Positions 35,521-48,491 of a DNA stretch of 64,000 nucleotides are shown piece by piece (positions within the stretch are counted from its first letter, which is position 1; the number at the start of each line of letters is the position of its first letter). The DNA comes from Undaria pinnatifida (taxonomy: Eukaryota > Sar > Phaeophyceae > Laminariales > Alariaceae). Under the pieces are notes generated by a model, which was given only the letters and a program-made list of their open reading frames with translations, was not told where the DNA came from and did no database searches. The stretch lies in the NCBI GenBank assembly GCA_012845835.1, contig JABAKD010000008.1:5626775-5690774 (forward strand), written 5' to 3'. Position numbers and translations under genes: made by a program.

Positions 35521-37429
35521 CGAGGCGGAGAAGTGCAAATCGTCAGGGTTTCGAAAGGAACCCTTGATGTGCGCCCGCTCTCAATTACGTTACTTCGTCA
35601 GGTATATGCTACTTTGTTTGGCAGAGGTTGTCAGGCGATCATGCAGACGGCAGGTAGGCACGAATACCCTGCGTAATAGGTAGGTAGTGTGGTCTACCGC
35701 AATTTTAACATATCTGCCTGTACTTCCTTTTCACATTATTATTGTTCTAATGTACGATTATATATGCCCATTTTTTTCTCCTTGTCGTCGAAGATGTTGT
35801 GGTCCTGAAGATGTCGCGTCCGCGTCTGGTGTTCGTGTTAGTGGTGCTCACGAAAACATGCCCTAGCGTGTAGTAGATGATCGCTGAGTGGTGTTCCTTT
35901 CCTCTACATCACACCAGGTAGCTTATGTCAACGCAGCCGCTTTCTTGAAAATGACAAATGAAAATTCTTTACACACGTGATACAGAGGAGACACGGCCCG
36001 GAGATTGCCCAGTATACCGACGGTCAGGATCAGGTTATCGAGCAGCGCAACTTTGCGTTCGCTACCGCTCCGCACTCCACCTAAGACATTACGGGCATGC
36101 ATTGGACCCAGTTCGCTGATGCCCAAAACCAATTGCAAGGAGGTAGTGTGGTGCGCGAAAGCTATAATGAATTGCGCTGCTGTGATTACCCCGTCTCTCG
36201 GTCTGTTTGTTCTTGCGTTCTCAACAAACCTGTTATTCAGCAACGAGCAGTTTTAACGCATTTTAGGTCTGTGCAAAAGTTTGTAGACTATGTGATGTTT
36301 CTGACGCGTAAGGACCTCAGTTTGGAAACCCAGGGTATATGGTTCCATCTTTTGACTGGATTCATATGTGGACGTATTTGTGGTTTTAGTGTGCGAACAT
36401 GCTTATGATTTGATAATTGTGTTCGGATGGTTGGTGTTACATGCATATGTTTTGGTTGATTTTCTAGATTTCGTTGACATGTTGTTTCAGAGTGGTGGTT
36501 TCGAATACGTATTATTTTATGGTTGTTGGGGGGCTTGTTGCGTGTATCTGCAAAACGTATTTGTGTACACCGAGAAAACTGTTTCGAGGGGCTTGAACAA
36601 CGAAGGTGCGAGGGACATTTGGGAATTTCAACGTTCCCCCTTGCGGATTTTTTCAAGTCTGGTTGAATGCATATTTATCCGTGAGGATAAACATGCAATA
36701 ATAACCATCCTTGGCAACTATAGGTTATAGCGATATCATAATGCACTTATATTATCGTTACTGTTCATAGTTTGACTATGTGTGTATACATTTTTTGCTA
36801 AAACGGTGTGGGTTGAATACAAATACTGAGCGTGGCTATGGTTGAAGCCTTGAAATGAAGGTTTACGAGTAGTTTTTATACATGTATAATTAATCTGCTT
36901 ATTGAATACATTGGTGTGGACGAAGTAGCAGGTGTTGCTTCGGATCTGGGTTAAGGGTTGGAAAACTCACTCAACCTTGCGTGCCGGTTCATCAGTGCGA
37001 TCGCTGGATCCCGACATATTGGCGGGGGACATTTGATGAGCTGTGGGAGGTTTAACGCGACAAATATGTATTAAATGAATGGGAATAAAGCCGACGACCA
37101 GCTCCTTCTACCCAAAAAGTAGGGATACGAGGTGGATTTACATCACATAATACCCTAGTTGTACCGTGTAAGTATTGCATTTCGGCGTGACATGGACTCA
37201 GTAACGTTCGTTGTTTCTGTTCACCTCCCATGTTTAGCATGATTTTCGACGTTGTTCATTTTTTTAATACTTCGGTCCGAGGCAGCGTGTTTGATGTGTA
37301 TATTATGAATGTATGTTTTGGGTTGGTATAGGTACGAGTCGCAGTCGTGTAGTCATAATTTGGTCCCTCGACTTCGTCGAGAGGACAAAATAATATAGCG
37401 TAGATGCCGTTCCGATATGTAAACCAAAT

Positions 37430-37531
37430 ATCTTTTCCATAACGCACTTGTATCTATCGAGTCGAATAATCCCTCCGAATATCTTTTCCATAACGCACTT
37501 GTATCTATCGAGTCGAATAATCCCTCCTAAT
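37430..37531 (+). repeat. Nearly perfect 51-bp tandem duplication
   Basis: The segment beginning ATCTTTTCCATAACGCAC at 37430 recurs with the same 51-bp spacing at 37481 with essentially no change, so the duplication is recent. Confidence 0.9.
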
Positions 37532-37907
37532 CTAATTTATTGATTGATTGAGATTGATTGATTTGGTTGATTGATTGATGAACTGCTTTTTGACTGATAG
37601 ATTTATTGACGCCCGTTCAAAACTTGTTGCCCGTTCTGGTATTGCCGTGGGTAACAAGATAAGGAGTTACAGAGTTGAAGCCCCCCCCTCTTCAACTCCC
37701 TCCCAGGTATTTAGCTTCCGTTACTGTCGCCCGCCGGGCGCGAAGCTTCCTGCCATATCCTCGCAGATTGACATCCAACACTACGCTTACTCACGTTAAC
37801 CTACTTAGCACTGTATCCTCGTTTTTTGGGAAAACTACTTGGAATTAGAGGGGTTTGTTGCTTAGCAGGAATAAACTAGTATGTACTAAATTACTTGAAA
37901 TTAGTAC

Positions 37908-38405
37908 ATGGAGGGGTTTGGGGGCTCTATAGGACTTAAGCGCGCGGGCATGCCGTGCAGAGTTATCATTGGGTTTTTGTCCGCAGTCTTCGAGGGCCGC
38001 GTGTTGTGTCTGGAAACAGATGGGGGAATCGTTCCGACCAATCGAACACACAACTACTGTTTTTGCCTCTGCTGTTGCCGAGAATCGGAAGGTTGTTTTG
38101 CCACCTATATACCAGGTACCCTGAATATTGTTTTCCACCCTGAGGCTGCGTACTACGAAGACGAAGCACCGATGGGGGCGACCAACCTGTGGTTGTTCGA
38201 CGTACGAGCACAAGGGGACTGGATGTTGCCCATGAACGAGCTGAGAATGAAAATGTTTTCGAACTGTCCACCATGCAACTACAGAACGTCGACTCTCAAC
38301 GCGCGACATATGTACCAGGTATACATTGTAGCGAAACATCGGAGTAAAACATCTCAGCACCAACAACATTTCGAGTTTTTTATTGTTCACATGCACCGTT
38401 TGTAG
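37908..38405 (+). CDS. Possible hypothetical protein or exon (165 codons)
   Basis: The open frame starts at ATG 37908 and has mixed composition (for example HPEAAYYEDEAPMGATNLW and RAQGDWMLPMNELR), unlike the simple-sequence frames around it. I recognise no family, signal peptide or catalytic motif. The opposite strand is also open (38462-37845), which weakens the case. Two TACCAGGTA motifs (38110 and 38313) fall inside it. It may be an exon, a remnant of a mobile element, or chance. Confidence 0.2.
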   Translation: MEGFGGSIGLKRAGMPCRVIIGFLSAVFEGRVLCLETDGGIVPTNRTHNYCFCLCCCRESEGCFATYIPGTLNIVFHPEAAYYEDEAPMGATNLWLFDVRAQGDWMLPMNELRMKMFSNCPPCNYRTSTLNARHMYQVYIVAKHRSKTSQHQQHFEFFIVHMHRL

Positions 38406-40068
38406 AGATCCCCAGGCCCGTACACGCATCCGCCAGTATTGCTGATACCGTAGCACTAGCACAACCTCACACCCACAGACGACGGTAGGGTATTATCATA
38501 GAGTACTCCCATTTCACTCACGTTTCACTCCCGGGTTATCATCACCTTCACGCGTGACTATTATACCTCACGCGCAGGGGAAAAAAAACATGCTTTTGGC
38601 GATGTTTTTTCCAGCGCGCAGCGTAACTTATAATTTCATTGCGCGGATTCATGTCGCCGCAAAAGTAAAACAACACAAAAAAGCTCAAGACCGCGCCAAG
38701 GAACTGGAGGGTCGTTCTCGCACTAGCAGTAAACTGCAACCAACGTCACGAGAAATGACCCCCGCTCCCCTACTATATGATCCCTGGTCCTCATCCAGCT
38801 GATGCTACTAGCTGATGCTGCTAGCTACCAACCAACCAACGAACGCGCTTCTGCCGCCGAGGGTCAAGCTAGGTTTGCGCACGTCGTGCCGTTGCACACG
38901 TCCGACGTGTCCCACATCACATCATCCGCAATCGTCAATACCAACAACCTGGCGTGATCCCGTTTATCACGCCCTCTCAATTCAAGCTAACAAATAAACA
39001 CAAAATAGTTGGCATACTACGAGGTATCTGGTAGTCGTTAACAGTTGCACGTACAAGCTTTCCCTTCTGGGTGTGCTTGGCTTCAAATTCCGGGACTGTT
39101 GCAGGTTGAAAATGGGGGGAGGGAACCTCTTGAAAAAAAAAGGTAGGAACATTGGCCACGCCGCGCAACGTAATCCGGCAAGTAGCGTCGACCAGCTTCC
39201 TTGCACCGCATTTCCTTCTCCGTCACGTTCTCATCCATATTTTACTCTCAAATCCTAGAAGCTGCGTCCACGCACCACCCCCATGCCATCGGTGTAGATC
39301 TTGTTCAAGACAAAGTATCAAAAATGGTTCAACTGCGTCAATTTCGTACAGTTGGCCTGGGCTTACCATTTACTCGTACAGCAAATAAATGGGTTAAACC
39401 GGAGGGCTCGATTGTCAGAAAGTTGATACCGGTGGTGTGACTTTATTTTTTTATTTTTCACAGGCTTCGTCACTGACTTATTCAGGGTTCTCGGCACCGG
39501 TGCACCATACACGTTAGTAGAGACACAACATTGGGCACGCGCTCATCGGTGTTTTTTCTTTGCGATGCCCCCTCCCCCGCCCCTACACCACCCCTCCCCC
39601 CGCGCGCGCGCGCCGCCCGCCCCTTCCTTCCCTCCCCCCCCCCCCCCCCCCCCCGGCCCTCCCCCCCCCCCCCCCCCCCCCCACGCCCCAGCTCCGTATC
39701 TCGTACAGTGTTCAGCGCGGTTAGGGAGGGAGAGAGGAAAGTGTTTCTCTGTTTCCTTCCTGCGGCGGGTTGCCTTTGAGCCCTTTCGTTTTTGTTGCGG
39801 TTCCGCTCTAGATATTTTTCTTTTTGTTTCGTTACGATTTGTTTTGTGTGCCCTCTCCCCCCCCCCCCCCTCACGTTTTGCTGATGATGACACCCCCTCC
39901 CGCGCGCGTGCGCGCGCTTTTTTGCTGATCATGATGACAACCTCCGTTAGAACATGTATTATTGTGCAAGGCAAAGCATTTTTTTTGTTTTCCTATTTTT
40001 TTCATTTTTTTATCCTCCGGGGTGGGTGGGGAAAAATAGAACCCCAAACCCTCTCTCCCCTCCCCATG
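38406..40068. other. Unassigned stretch with C-runs and alternating CG tracts
   Basis: No gene was recognised. CGCGCGCGCGCGCC at about 39600 and CGCGCGTGCGCGCGC at about 39902 are potential Z-DNA tracts. C homopolymers lie at 39637-39654, 39660-39682 and 39858-39870. Frames across these read as Pro or Gly runs and are not credible proteins. Confidence 0.5.
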
Positions 40069-40300
40069 GCGCGTGCTACGATAGAGGTGCACCACTTTTT
40101 TTTTTCTTAATACTACCCCTCACTTTCGGAGGTCAAGACCTCTCCGAAAAACTGATTTGGAGAAAAAATAAAACTGCTACTACTACTACCCGATGAAAAA
40201 TCCCATGGCCAAGGTACACGACGAGAATCAATGAAAAAGAAAAGAAAATGGCCTATTTCCGACAATTTTGATAATTTCGTCATCCAATACTCGAAAACAA
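40069..40300 (-). mobile_element. Family-2 MITE-like element, truncated, reverse orientation
   Basis: GCGTGCTACGATAGAGGTGCAC at the left edge is an intact family-2 terminal repeat. The interior carries CGATGAAAAATCCCATGGCC, the reverse complement of the CCATRGGGATTTTTCATC block of copies 1 and 2. No second terminus is visible. Confidence 0.5.
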
Positions 40301-40384
40301 TCAATATTGTTCCCTCAATTTAATATACTTCCAAATATTCGAATCAAACAAAATTCTGGTGATACTATAGATACTCTCGTTTTC

Positions 40385-40465
40385 AACACGCCCCAGGCAA
40401 AATTAAAATTAGTATAACGACTCGTATCAACGCATAGACCCGAGTTCGATTCTCGGACCTTGATA
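40385..40465 (+). other. tRNA-like sequence (T-arm and partial A-box), not a functional tRNA
   Basis: CCGAG-TTCGATT-CTCGG (about 40440-40456) is a perfect T-arm with a 5-bp stem and 7-nt loop. A near A-box, TAGTATAACGA, lies about 35 bp upstream. No acceptor-stem pairing can be drawn, so this is a tRNA relic or the head of a SINE. Confidence 0.4.
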
Positions 40466-40575
40466 CGAGCACATACATAGTGAATGAATCCGACAAGAAA
40501 CTTCCGCTGCACCTTTACCCCATGGAATGACTCCCTACCCCTTTTGGTAAGGCCGCACTCTAGTGTACTAGTTTT

Positions 40576-40903
40576 CGACGGGTGCTACACGATGTGGGCA
40601 TTAAATTAATACATTAAGGTATGCCTCTTTTTGGCATGAATCGTTTTCGGAATGGTGGGGCTCCTCAACCCCCAAAAAACCGTCTGAATTTCAACATTTT
40701 TTCGCAATTTTTTTGTTGTATATATATACCTATCTATCTATGATACGCCATGGGGTTGGTTTTCTCATCCTGTGCACGCACATGCATGCGCATATATATG
40801 GCACAATTGTTTTTGACCCGCGGAATGGTTTTGGGGAGAGGAAAATTGCTCCCGCTCGCCTTTAGTGGGAAGCGCCCCCAGACTAAAAAAAGCTGCACCC
40901 TCT
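40576..40903 (+). mobile_element. MITE-like element, family 2, abutting a second copy
   Basis: It begins CGACGGGTGCTACACGATG and ends with a decayed GCTGCACCCTCTGACGCG. The interior has GAATGGTGGGGCTCC, TCAACCCC and CCATGGGGTTGG. It runs directly into the next element. Confidence 0.5.
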
Positions 40904-41296
40904 GACGCGTGCTACGATAGCGAGGAACATTTTTTTGGCTAAACCATTTTCGGAGTGGCGGTGCACTTCTTAACCCCAATTCGTCGGGATTTCACAAGTT
41001 TTGTTCGCAAAAAGAATATAAGTATATATATTATAAAAAATGAAAATACACTCCAGCTGTGAGATCGAAGATTTCGTCGAAACTCATATTTGCAAGCTGT
41101 GTGTGATACTCCGATCGCGCGCATTATATATGCTAACAGCTATAATAATAGCTTGATGCCATGGAATCGTTCGTCTGTTTTAGCTATTATTTTCATTTTT
41201 CTCAAACGTCGTCAGTTTTTGGAGGTGGGGAACAGAGCTGCTGGAACTAAGAGCCTGAGAAAAAGATGGGTGCACCTCTATCGGTACCATGAGTCT
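40904..41296 (+). mobile_element. MITE-like element, family 2, carrying an inserted dispersed repeat
   Basis: Left end GACGCGTGCTACGATAGCG, right end GGTGCACCTCTATCGGTACC. The interior has GGAGTGGCGGTGCAC, TTAACCCC and CAGTTTTTGGAGG. At 41040-41130 it contains a reverse-oriented copy of the CGATCGGAGTATCACAC repeat, which accounts for its greater length. Confidence 0.55.
41040..41130 (-). repeat. Dispersed repeat (CGATCGGAGTATCACAC family), copy 2, nested in a MITE
   Basis: Read on the minus strand it gives CGCGATCGGAGTATCACAC, GCTTGCAAATATGAGTTTCG, TCGATCTCACAGCTGGAGTG and TATTTTCATTTTT, matching the copies at 50205 and 54790. Confidence 0.65.
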
Positions 41297-42062
41297 TATT
41301 ATTAATGCCGCCGTGTACCGTAGCATGCGTCCTCGCTGAAGCAAGCTACGACGCTTCTGATCGCCCTGATTGGCTGCTCCAGCAAGGAACTATTAATACC
41401 ACCCTGAACTGATCAAAAACACCATCGGTATGGCGGCATTATTTAACACGCCCGGCCGAGCATTTTTTCGATATTTACCATTTTCACTATAGATGCTAGC
41501 TCATTATCGTGGAATTTTTGGTCGCCGGCGGCGCTTCCAGGGCGGTTGTTGTCTGGGACCACCCCACGCGAGGAGCATTAAATTTGTACCATCATCGTTA
41601 TTAGCGAGCCGTTTACTTCTTATGTACGAAGTATATTGTGTTGAAGAAAAAAACTCACACAAATTTCATGCAGTTGTTTTCCCCCCAAGAAAATTTAGGT
41701 GGTTGTTTTACAGTAACTGTTGGTGTAAACTAAGGAGTTTCAAGATGATGGGGGGAGGGGGTTGAACGTGTACTCATTTGTTGCTTACCATAACAACAGT
41801 CACTTCGCCGTTGAGCACGCACATGCACGCTGCACTCCTTTCGAGACGGCCTGCGTGGGGGGTGGTCATTGGCGTTCGGGGGAGCTGGTGTTTGGGTAGG
41901 GTTACCGGACCTTTTGCAGCGAACCCCCCTGTCTTGCTAATTCTGGAATCACATACGTACAAGTACCTACATACATGCTCACTACCCACAGATTCGATTT
42001 CTTGTTTTCGTTACTGCTACTGTTTTTGCCCATGCCATGTGCCAGGTATTATTGTATCTGAG
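41297..42062. other. Unassigned stretch
   Basis: Nothing recognisable. Open frames at 41493-41765 and 41778-42140 lack motifs or splice support. Confidence 0.4.
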
Positions 42063-42910
<848 letters not shown>

Positions 42911-44199
42911 TCAGTCATCTGCGCACTTTTTGTCTTTCTCTTTCTCCCTTCCCTAGACGTGACTCAGATCCGGGATCCAACGAGCAGGCTCTTCTTGCCC
43001 CCTGCCAACTACATACGACCGTACGCGCCTTCATTATTATCACGAGAAGAGACTTCAGTCTTTTCCCGACCTAATCGACTCGCGTCGAACTGCGCCTACG
43101 CACCACGCTGCCAGGCGCCCTCAGCAGTTGATTCCTTGCTTGATGATAAATAATGTTTGGCAAATGAACTCAAAAGACCGACCCACACGTGAGATTAGAT
43201 GCACAGGAACCACAAAACATCTAAAAAAGCTAAGTCCAAGACCAACGTTTGATTCGGAACTCCAGCAACATTCGAGGGTAGCCGCTAGACCACCCGGGCG
43301 ATCTGACCTGTAAATGCGATGTTCTATCCGTTTTCCGTTTTTTTGTTGTTATGTCGTGATGTGCCGAAGTCGTGCCGAAAGTTTCAAGTGTAAGTTCGAA
43401 GTTTGGGAGCATACGAGGCCGTCCCGTCACGGCTGGCGGTCCCATCCAAATTTTATTTTTGACCCTTCTTCGATCGTCGTTGGCGTGGCTGGGGCTATAT
43501 GGGTGTTGTTATATTACAATATCCCGAGAAAAAAGGCGAAAATCAGTAGCGCATACGTAAAAGTATATAATATACCAGGTATGTATTTTCATTTTTTACA
43601 ATAATATATATAGTAGTCATATAATAGCAGATATATATATAGCCCAAAGAAAGGGCTGCGTAGGTTTTCTTCTTGCATCGCGGGACACGCGTGTAACCTA
43701 ACCCATGTGTAGTAATGGACGAATTCTAATGCTTTTTCACGAACCTTATCATATTTACCTGACGACTTTTCTTCGCAGTTTTGCCTGTCTGGGTGCCGTT
43801 GAGCGTTGTTTTCGTAGCTCGACGTTTGATTAACGCGTCTGTCTGTCTGGTTGTTTACTCCTTTCTTCTGCAGATAGGTGCGTGGGTAGTACTGTACTAG
43901 TAGAGGAGGTAAAAAAATGCGGTTCCCCACTCACTTGGCTTTGGCCACCTATTAATACTCCTGCTACTGCTACTGCTGCTACTACTACAGACCACAGTAC
44001 ATTGCGTCCAAACACACCGTAATTTCGTCTCCCCGAACCTCGAACATATTTTTAATAACCCATAATATCAGTATCCCCATTATATCAATTACATCATATT
44101 ATCCTGATATTATCCCCCCCCACCCTAATACGACTATCTATGAACGTGTATGCGATACTAGCGGACTCGCACCTTGACACTTGGACTAAAAGGTGACGT
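42911..44199. other. Unassigned stretch
   Basis: No gene could be supported. There is a short CTA/CTG microsatellite at 43960-43987, AT-rich TATA runs around 43600-43640, and one TACCWGGTA motif at 43573. Confidence 0.4.
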
Positions 44200-44990
44200 G
44201 TTCAGATGAATGAACGTGATTGTACCAAACACAAAGCTAATGTATGCAGGAGAAGTATGGGAACGAACGCGAAGTTCGTGAAACAACTTGGACACAGCAG
44301 TGCAGCAGGTGACAGCTGCTAGAAATATACCAGAGGATGCTTAATGAAGTACGACGGGTAATAATACAGTATTAAGAGAAGAACTAGGAATAATGTACAC
44401 ACTTTTAAAACGAATAAAACACGCGAGAAAGTTGAAAAACGCCAATATAAAATATAGGAAGGAATATATGCCAGAAAAGAGGTTGCCAGCCATACATCAT
44501 AGCTGACGAGGGGGTGTATGGGAGAAAATAACAAAAGGGCGAGCTGGAATAAGATGGGATAACGTAGTCGAGAATATATGAAAGTAGTAGAGAATAGATG
44601 AAAGGGGTTTGGAGGGGACCAAGAAGAGGTACGATATCGTACATTATTAACTGTCCACAGAGAATTTTGGCGGGTACAAGGCAGAAGTAAAAGAAAAGAT
44701 AAAAGAAAGGGAACGACTAGCCTATAGGGCCAAGAATAAGTTGAAAGAGGAGAAACACATACTTGGAGATATACGGGGGATTGAGGGAAGATATTGGAAT
44801 GAAAACGTATTTGCACCGCACAATGGGCTACTACGCGAAAAAAGAGCTGAAAACCGCGATTTCGTAGAGGGGACCGGGACCTACCAGAAAGAAGAAAGAG
44901 GTATTCCAGCCAGTAGTCGGGAGGAGGACGTGAATGCACATATTATGTGCCCGTGTGGCACAACAATAGAGTAGGACGAGTTCACTCACA
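44200..44990 (+). pseudogene. Badly decayed C-terminal part of a non-LTR retrotransposon polymerase
   Basis: In shifting frames the plus strand spells the pattern typical of the region after the reverse transcriptase in a common LINE type. The pieces are KLMYAGEVWERT, LREELGIM, YMPEKRLPAI, VWEKITKGRAGIRWD, GDQEEV, then EEDVNAHIMCPCGTTIE (the CPCG zinc-like tail). Many stops and frame changes separate these pieces. The match is from recalled motifs. The minus-strand open frame of 206 codons over this region is the antisense shadow. Confidence 0.6.
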
Positions 44991-45234
44991 TATTATTATT
45001 AGTAGTGTGTGTGTTCTTCACATTAAACCGTTCTTCTACTCGTCGACATCCAGCACACCCAGTGTCCGTACTGATTCTTCACCCTAGAAAGATCAGCTCT
45101 GTGGTCACAAGCCACGACACAGAGATAATGCATCGTAATGCATTCGACAACGCAATGCCATGCCCTAGTACTGGGTACGACAGGCACAACATACATACGT
45201 CAGCAACAGAAATACATTGGAAGAGAGAAATACG

Positions 45235-45330
45235 ACATAAACAAAAACAAAAACAAAAACAAAAAACAAAAACAAAATAAGAAAACAAATAAAAACAAAG
45301 ATAAAAATAAAACAAAAAATGAAGCAAACA
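45235..45330 (+). repeat. A-rich AAACA/AAAAAC low-complexity tract
   Basis: Irregular ACAAAA and ATAAAA words; the region remains A-rich to about 45440. Confidence 0.7.
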
Positions 45331-45364
45331 AAATGAAGGGGAAATCGAAGAAACAACCCAACCG

Positions 45365-46240
45365 GAAAGGAGAGCCAAAGCTCGGAAAAGAAACATAATA
45401 AAAGAAATAAAATAAAGTAAAGTAAAACCAAAATAAGATAATCCGAACACGAGCCAAAAACCTGGACACGCAAGGAGGGAACAAAGGGGAAAAAAATACC
45501 CCAGAAAAAGACGAAAAGTGCTATGTACCTACTAGTCGGCCTGGTACCTTGCTACCCTGTCTGCCATCTCCTTCCTGCCTTCGTCCACCGCGGTCTCCCT
45601 TCTATTCCTCCTGTTGCCCCCCCTGCCCCCATTCCCTTGGACGGCTTTCCTTCTACTCCTCCTGTTTCCCCCCCTCCCCCCATTGTGTTCTTCTCATTAA
45701 ACCAAAATACCTTGTAAAAGAGAGAAACAACGAAAGAAACCAAGACAAAATAAATAAATAAATAAATAAAAAGGGGAGCCAAAGCACGGGAGATAGAAAC
45801 ATACCCCGAGCATGAGCCAAAATGGACATGCAAGGGGGAAAGAAAGGGAAAAAAAAAAAAATACCCCGGAAAAAAGAAACAAGTAAAAGAAGGAAGACTG
45901 GGAGGGCCAAATAAAACAGGCTCGTCACCTACCCACCATGCAAGACTCCCTTCATGAGGATAAGAAGGGGAAAAAAAAAAAAAAAAAAAAAAAAAAATCA
46001 CGGAAAAATCAAAGTACCAAGACATCACATTCCGAGCAGCCGCAGCAGTTGGCGGTACGAGTGGCATAGATAGAAAGGTTCCACCTACTAGTCGGCCTGG
46101 TACCTTGCTACCCTGTCTGCGGTCTCCTTCCTACTTTCATCTACCGCGGTTTCCCTTCTACTCCTCCTGTCCCCCCCCCTGCCCCCATACCCTTGTGCGG
46201 TGTTCCTTCTACCCCTCCTGCTGCCCCCCCTCCCCCCGTT
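45365..46240 (-). repeat. Tandem duplication (about 556 bp period) of the LINE 3' end
   Basis: CTACTAGTCGGCCTGGTACC occurs at 45531 and again at 46087. Both are followed by the same CTTGCTACCCTGTCTGC and C-rich coding sequence. The A-rich segments before them also match: GAGCCAAAGC, GAGCCAAAA and AAATACCCC at 45370-45510 and 45775-45870. One unit therefore comprises the polymerase C-terminus plus 3' UTR. The right-hand copy is joined to the full open frame. A28 at 45970-45997 and TAAATAAA at about 45752 lie between. Confidence 0.7.
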
Positions 46241-48175
46241 CCCTTCGACACCACCCACGGCGGATGCGCGGCGCTGTCTACTCAGCTTTGCCTCATCCTC
46301 GTGCCACCTGCCCATGAACCGTTCAGCTGCTTCGAGGACCCCCCGGTACCACTTGCCCACCTTTTTTGCTGCAGTGGGCCACAGCGCGGTCCCAACTCCA
46401 AAAACTAAGGGGGAGTGTTCCGTTGATCCCTCGTTGGCTTTGAACACCCTAAGGTCCTCAGCTATGGCTCTAGGCCAAGTCTTGAGTTGTCCGCCTGGTT
46501 TCGGGTTCTCCCCACCAGCGATCGTCCCGAACATCAACCGACGGGGCAGTCGCCCCTTGTGTTGTCGCACCAGGGCCCCGGCAAAGAAGAGCCGCCGTTC
46601 ACGGATGGTCGTTTCGATGCTCTCGCATCGTGTCATCCTGAGGGCCTTCGCGTACGAGAGGGTGGTGTGGTCGGTGCGTAATCGGCGCTGGAAGCCAATG
46701 ACTCGCAAAAGGACTTCGTGGTGGGCTGATCGGAGCTTGGCGAAGTGGTCCGCATTGAGGGTCCACGTCACACACCCGTACAGCAGGGTCTCAATGACCT
46801 CGGCCTTCAGCATGCGGACTTTCAGACTAAGCGGGGCGGTCGTCCTGTCATACAATTCCGGGCCAAACCGTTTGAGGCATGCCCGCATGAGACGGATCCG
46901 TCGTTCGATTTCGAGCGAGAGGTCAGCGCTTTCGTGGATAATGCCGCCTAGGTATAAAAACTGGGTCGTCTGTTTATACCTCTGGCCTGATGCTTCGATC
47001 GCGAGCGGTGGGGCGAGGGATGTCTGGTCCGGTGTTCGTAGCAGCATCGTCTCTGTCTTCTTTTCCGATACCGTGAGGCCTGCTGCTTCGAAGACAGTCA
47101 CGATGACTGTCATCATTTTAGCAAGGCCTTCCGCCGACTTCGAAACAATTCCTGCGTCATCTGCGTACAACATGCCCCACACAGCCCTTTGCACGCATGC
47201 CAACGGTTCCTCTTTTCCGACTGCACTGCCCTCTTCGAGGTGAACCAAATCCCTTACGATGCTTTCGTCTTTGCTGAAGCGTACCAGCACGACGTGTATC
47301 GCAGCAGCGAAGAACACGTTGAACAGTAACGGTGATAGCACGCAGCCTTGCCGCAGCCCCTGGGTGACATTAAACCAATCCGAGTGCTCGCCGTCATCCG
47401 CACGCACGCGAGCCCGCATGCCTTCGTGGAAGTTGCGGATAACTGTAAGCATCTTGGTTGGTACGCCAAGGCGTGTGAGTACCTCCCACAACAGTTCCCG
47501 GTCGACAGAGTCGTACGCTTCCTGCAGATCGATGAAGCACATGTACAGGGGGATTTTCCTCTGTCGTCCGAGCTCTTGCAACCGGCGCACGACAAACAGC
47601 ATGTCGACCGTCGACCGTGCGGGACGGAAGCCGCACTGTTCTTCAGGAAGTATTTCCTCGGCCTCGCAGTAGTTGCTAAGGCGGGACGCAACGATTTTCA
47701 ACAATATTTTGCCTGCGTGGGCAACAAGCGAGATCCCTCTGTAATTGTTGCAATCAGTTCGATCCTTTTTTTTGTGAAGGGTCTTGATGATAGCATCTTT
47801 CCATTGCTGGGGGACTTCGCCCGTTACCCACACGTTGACAAGGATATTGTGAAAACACTGGACGAAAGCGGGGTGGTCAAGTTTTAGTAGTTCGACCGGG
47901 AGACCGTCTGGTCCAACGGCTTTCCAATTTGACATGCCCTTAATCGCATCCATCATCTCGTCCATGGATGGTTCATCTCCAAGCGATAGTTTAAGCGGTC
48001 GCGGTGGCAAGAGGTCGATGATCGTGGGATCGAGTTTCAGCGATTTCGTGTTCAAGAGTTTGTGGTAGTGCCCCCGCCCATCGTTCACGAATTCGCGCTT
48101 GATCCCGCAACAACGTGCCATCCTCGTCCATAATAAACTGCTCGCTCCTCGCTTTTGTACCTTGCAATCCCATAG
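46088..48175 (-). pseudogene. 5'-truncated non-LTR (LINE) retrotransposon with reverse transcriptase
   Basis: The element encodes reverse transcriptase for target-primed copying. A 677-codon frame (48121-46088) has, in order, the fingers region ([16 protein letters not shown]), [18 protein letters not shown], palm motif A ([11 protein letters not shown], residues 196-206), [14 protein letters not shown] (255-268) and the catalytic YADD (319-322). A long C-terminal part follows, ending in a Gly/Arg-rich tail. The preceding protein segment ([17 protein letters not shown]) is in another frame and joins near 48075 through a one-base frameshift. The first Met of the long frame is therefore not the native start. 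Similarity stops near 48175 and no endonuclease domain is present, so the copy is truncated at the 5' end and probably inactive. The palm is intact and the frame long, so the insertion is fairly young. Confidence 0.85.
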
Positions 48176-48491
48176 TAGGAGAATGTGAAATGCTACACCA
48201 GGTATAATAATAGAGAGATAGATGAGGAAATTAGACGATTGAATGTGACATGGAATAGTTTGGTATACTAGAGAGTATCGAGAACACGTTCGTTATCATC
48301 CTGTAGGAGGCAGATGGTAGGTAGGTGCTGGCCGCAGACGGCGAAACAGGACGGGGATAGCTAGGATAAGAAAACCATTTCAATGCATACATGGAAGAAG
48401 CGTACGTAGTGAGCGCCCAAATAAATGTTGGAGGTGTCTCTATTATTAGGAGTAAGAACGGTTCTCCGTCTCGAAAGCGACGATGCGTGGT

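Larger units (their letters stand above)
32930..37000 (+). other. T/G-rich 3' flank of the deaminase gene (probable long 3' UTR in part)
   Basis: After the deaminase stop the plus strand stays markedly T- and G-rich for several kilobases, and no splice-supported coding sequence is seen. The tandem repeats listed separately lie inside it. The mirror image (A/C-rich on plus, so T/G-rich on the sense strand) is seen after the Kre9-like gene. Brown algae are known for long 3' UTRs; the transcript end cannot be fixed from the sequence. Confidence 0.45.

Noticed and set aside
35923-36243. 106-codon minus-strand frame in the T/G-rich flank
   Set aside because: Plausible composition but no domain, partner exon or homology that I can name.
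39482-40110. Pro-rich and Gly-rich open frames up to 181 codons
   Set aside because: They run through poly(C) and CG tracts, and the sense is not constrained.
40385-40465. Functional tRNA gene
   Set aside because: The T-arm is perfect but the acceptor stem and anticodon arm do not pair.
43830-44015. Short minus-strand frame with a signal-peptide-like start
   Set aside because: The hydrophobic stretch is produced by a CTA/CTG microsatellite; no downstream domain or splice context.
44319-44939. 206-codon hydrophobic minus-strand open frame resembling a membrane protein
   Set aside because: Antisense of an A-rich decayed LINE tail on the plus strand; the hydrophobicity comes from T-rich codons.
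46200-47243. 347-codon plus-strand open frame
   Set aside because: Antisense of the LINE polymerase, which has all reverse-transcriptase motifs on the minus strand.
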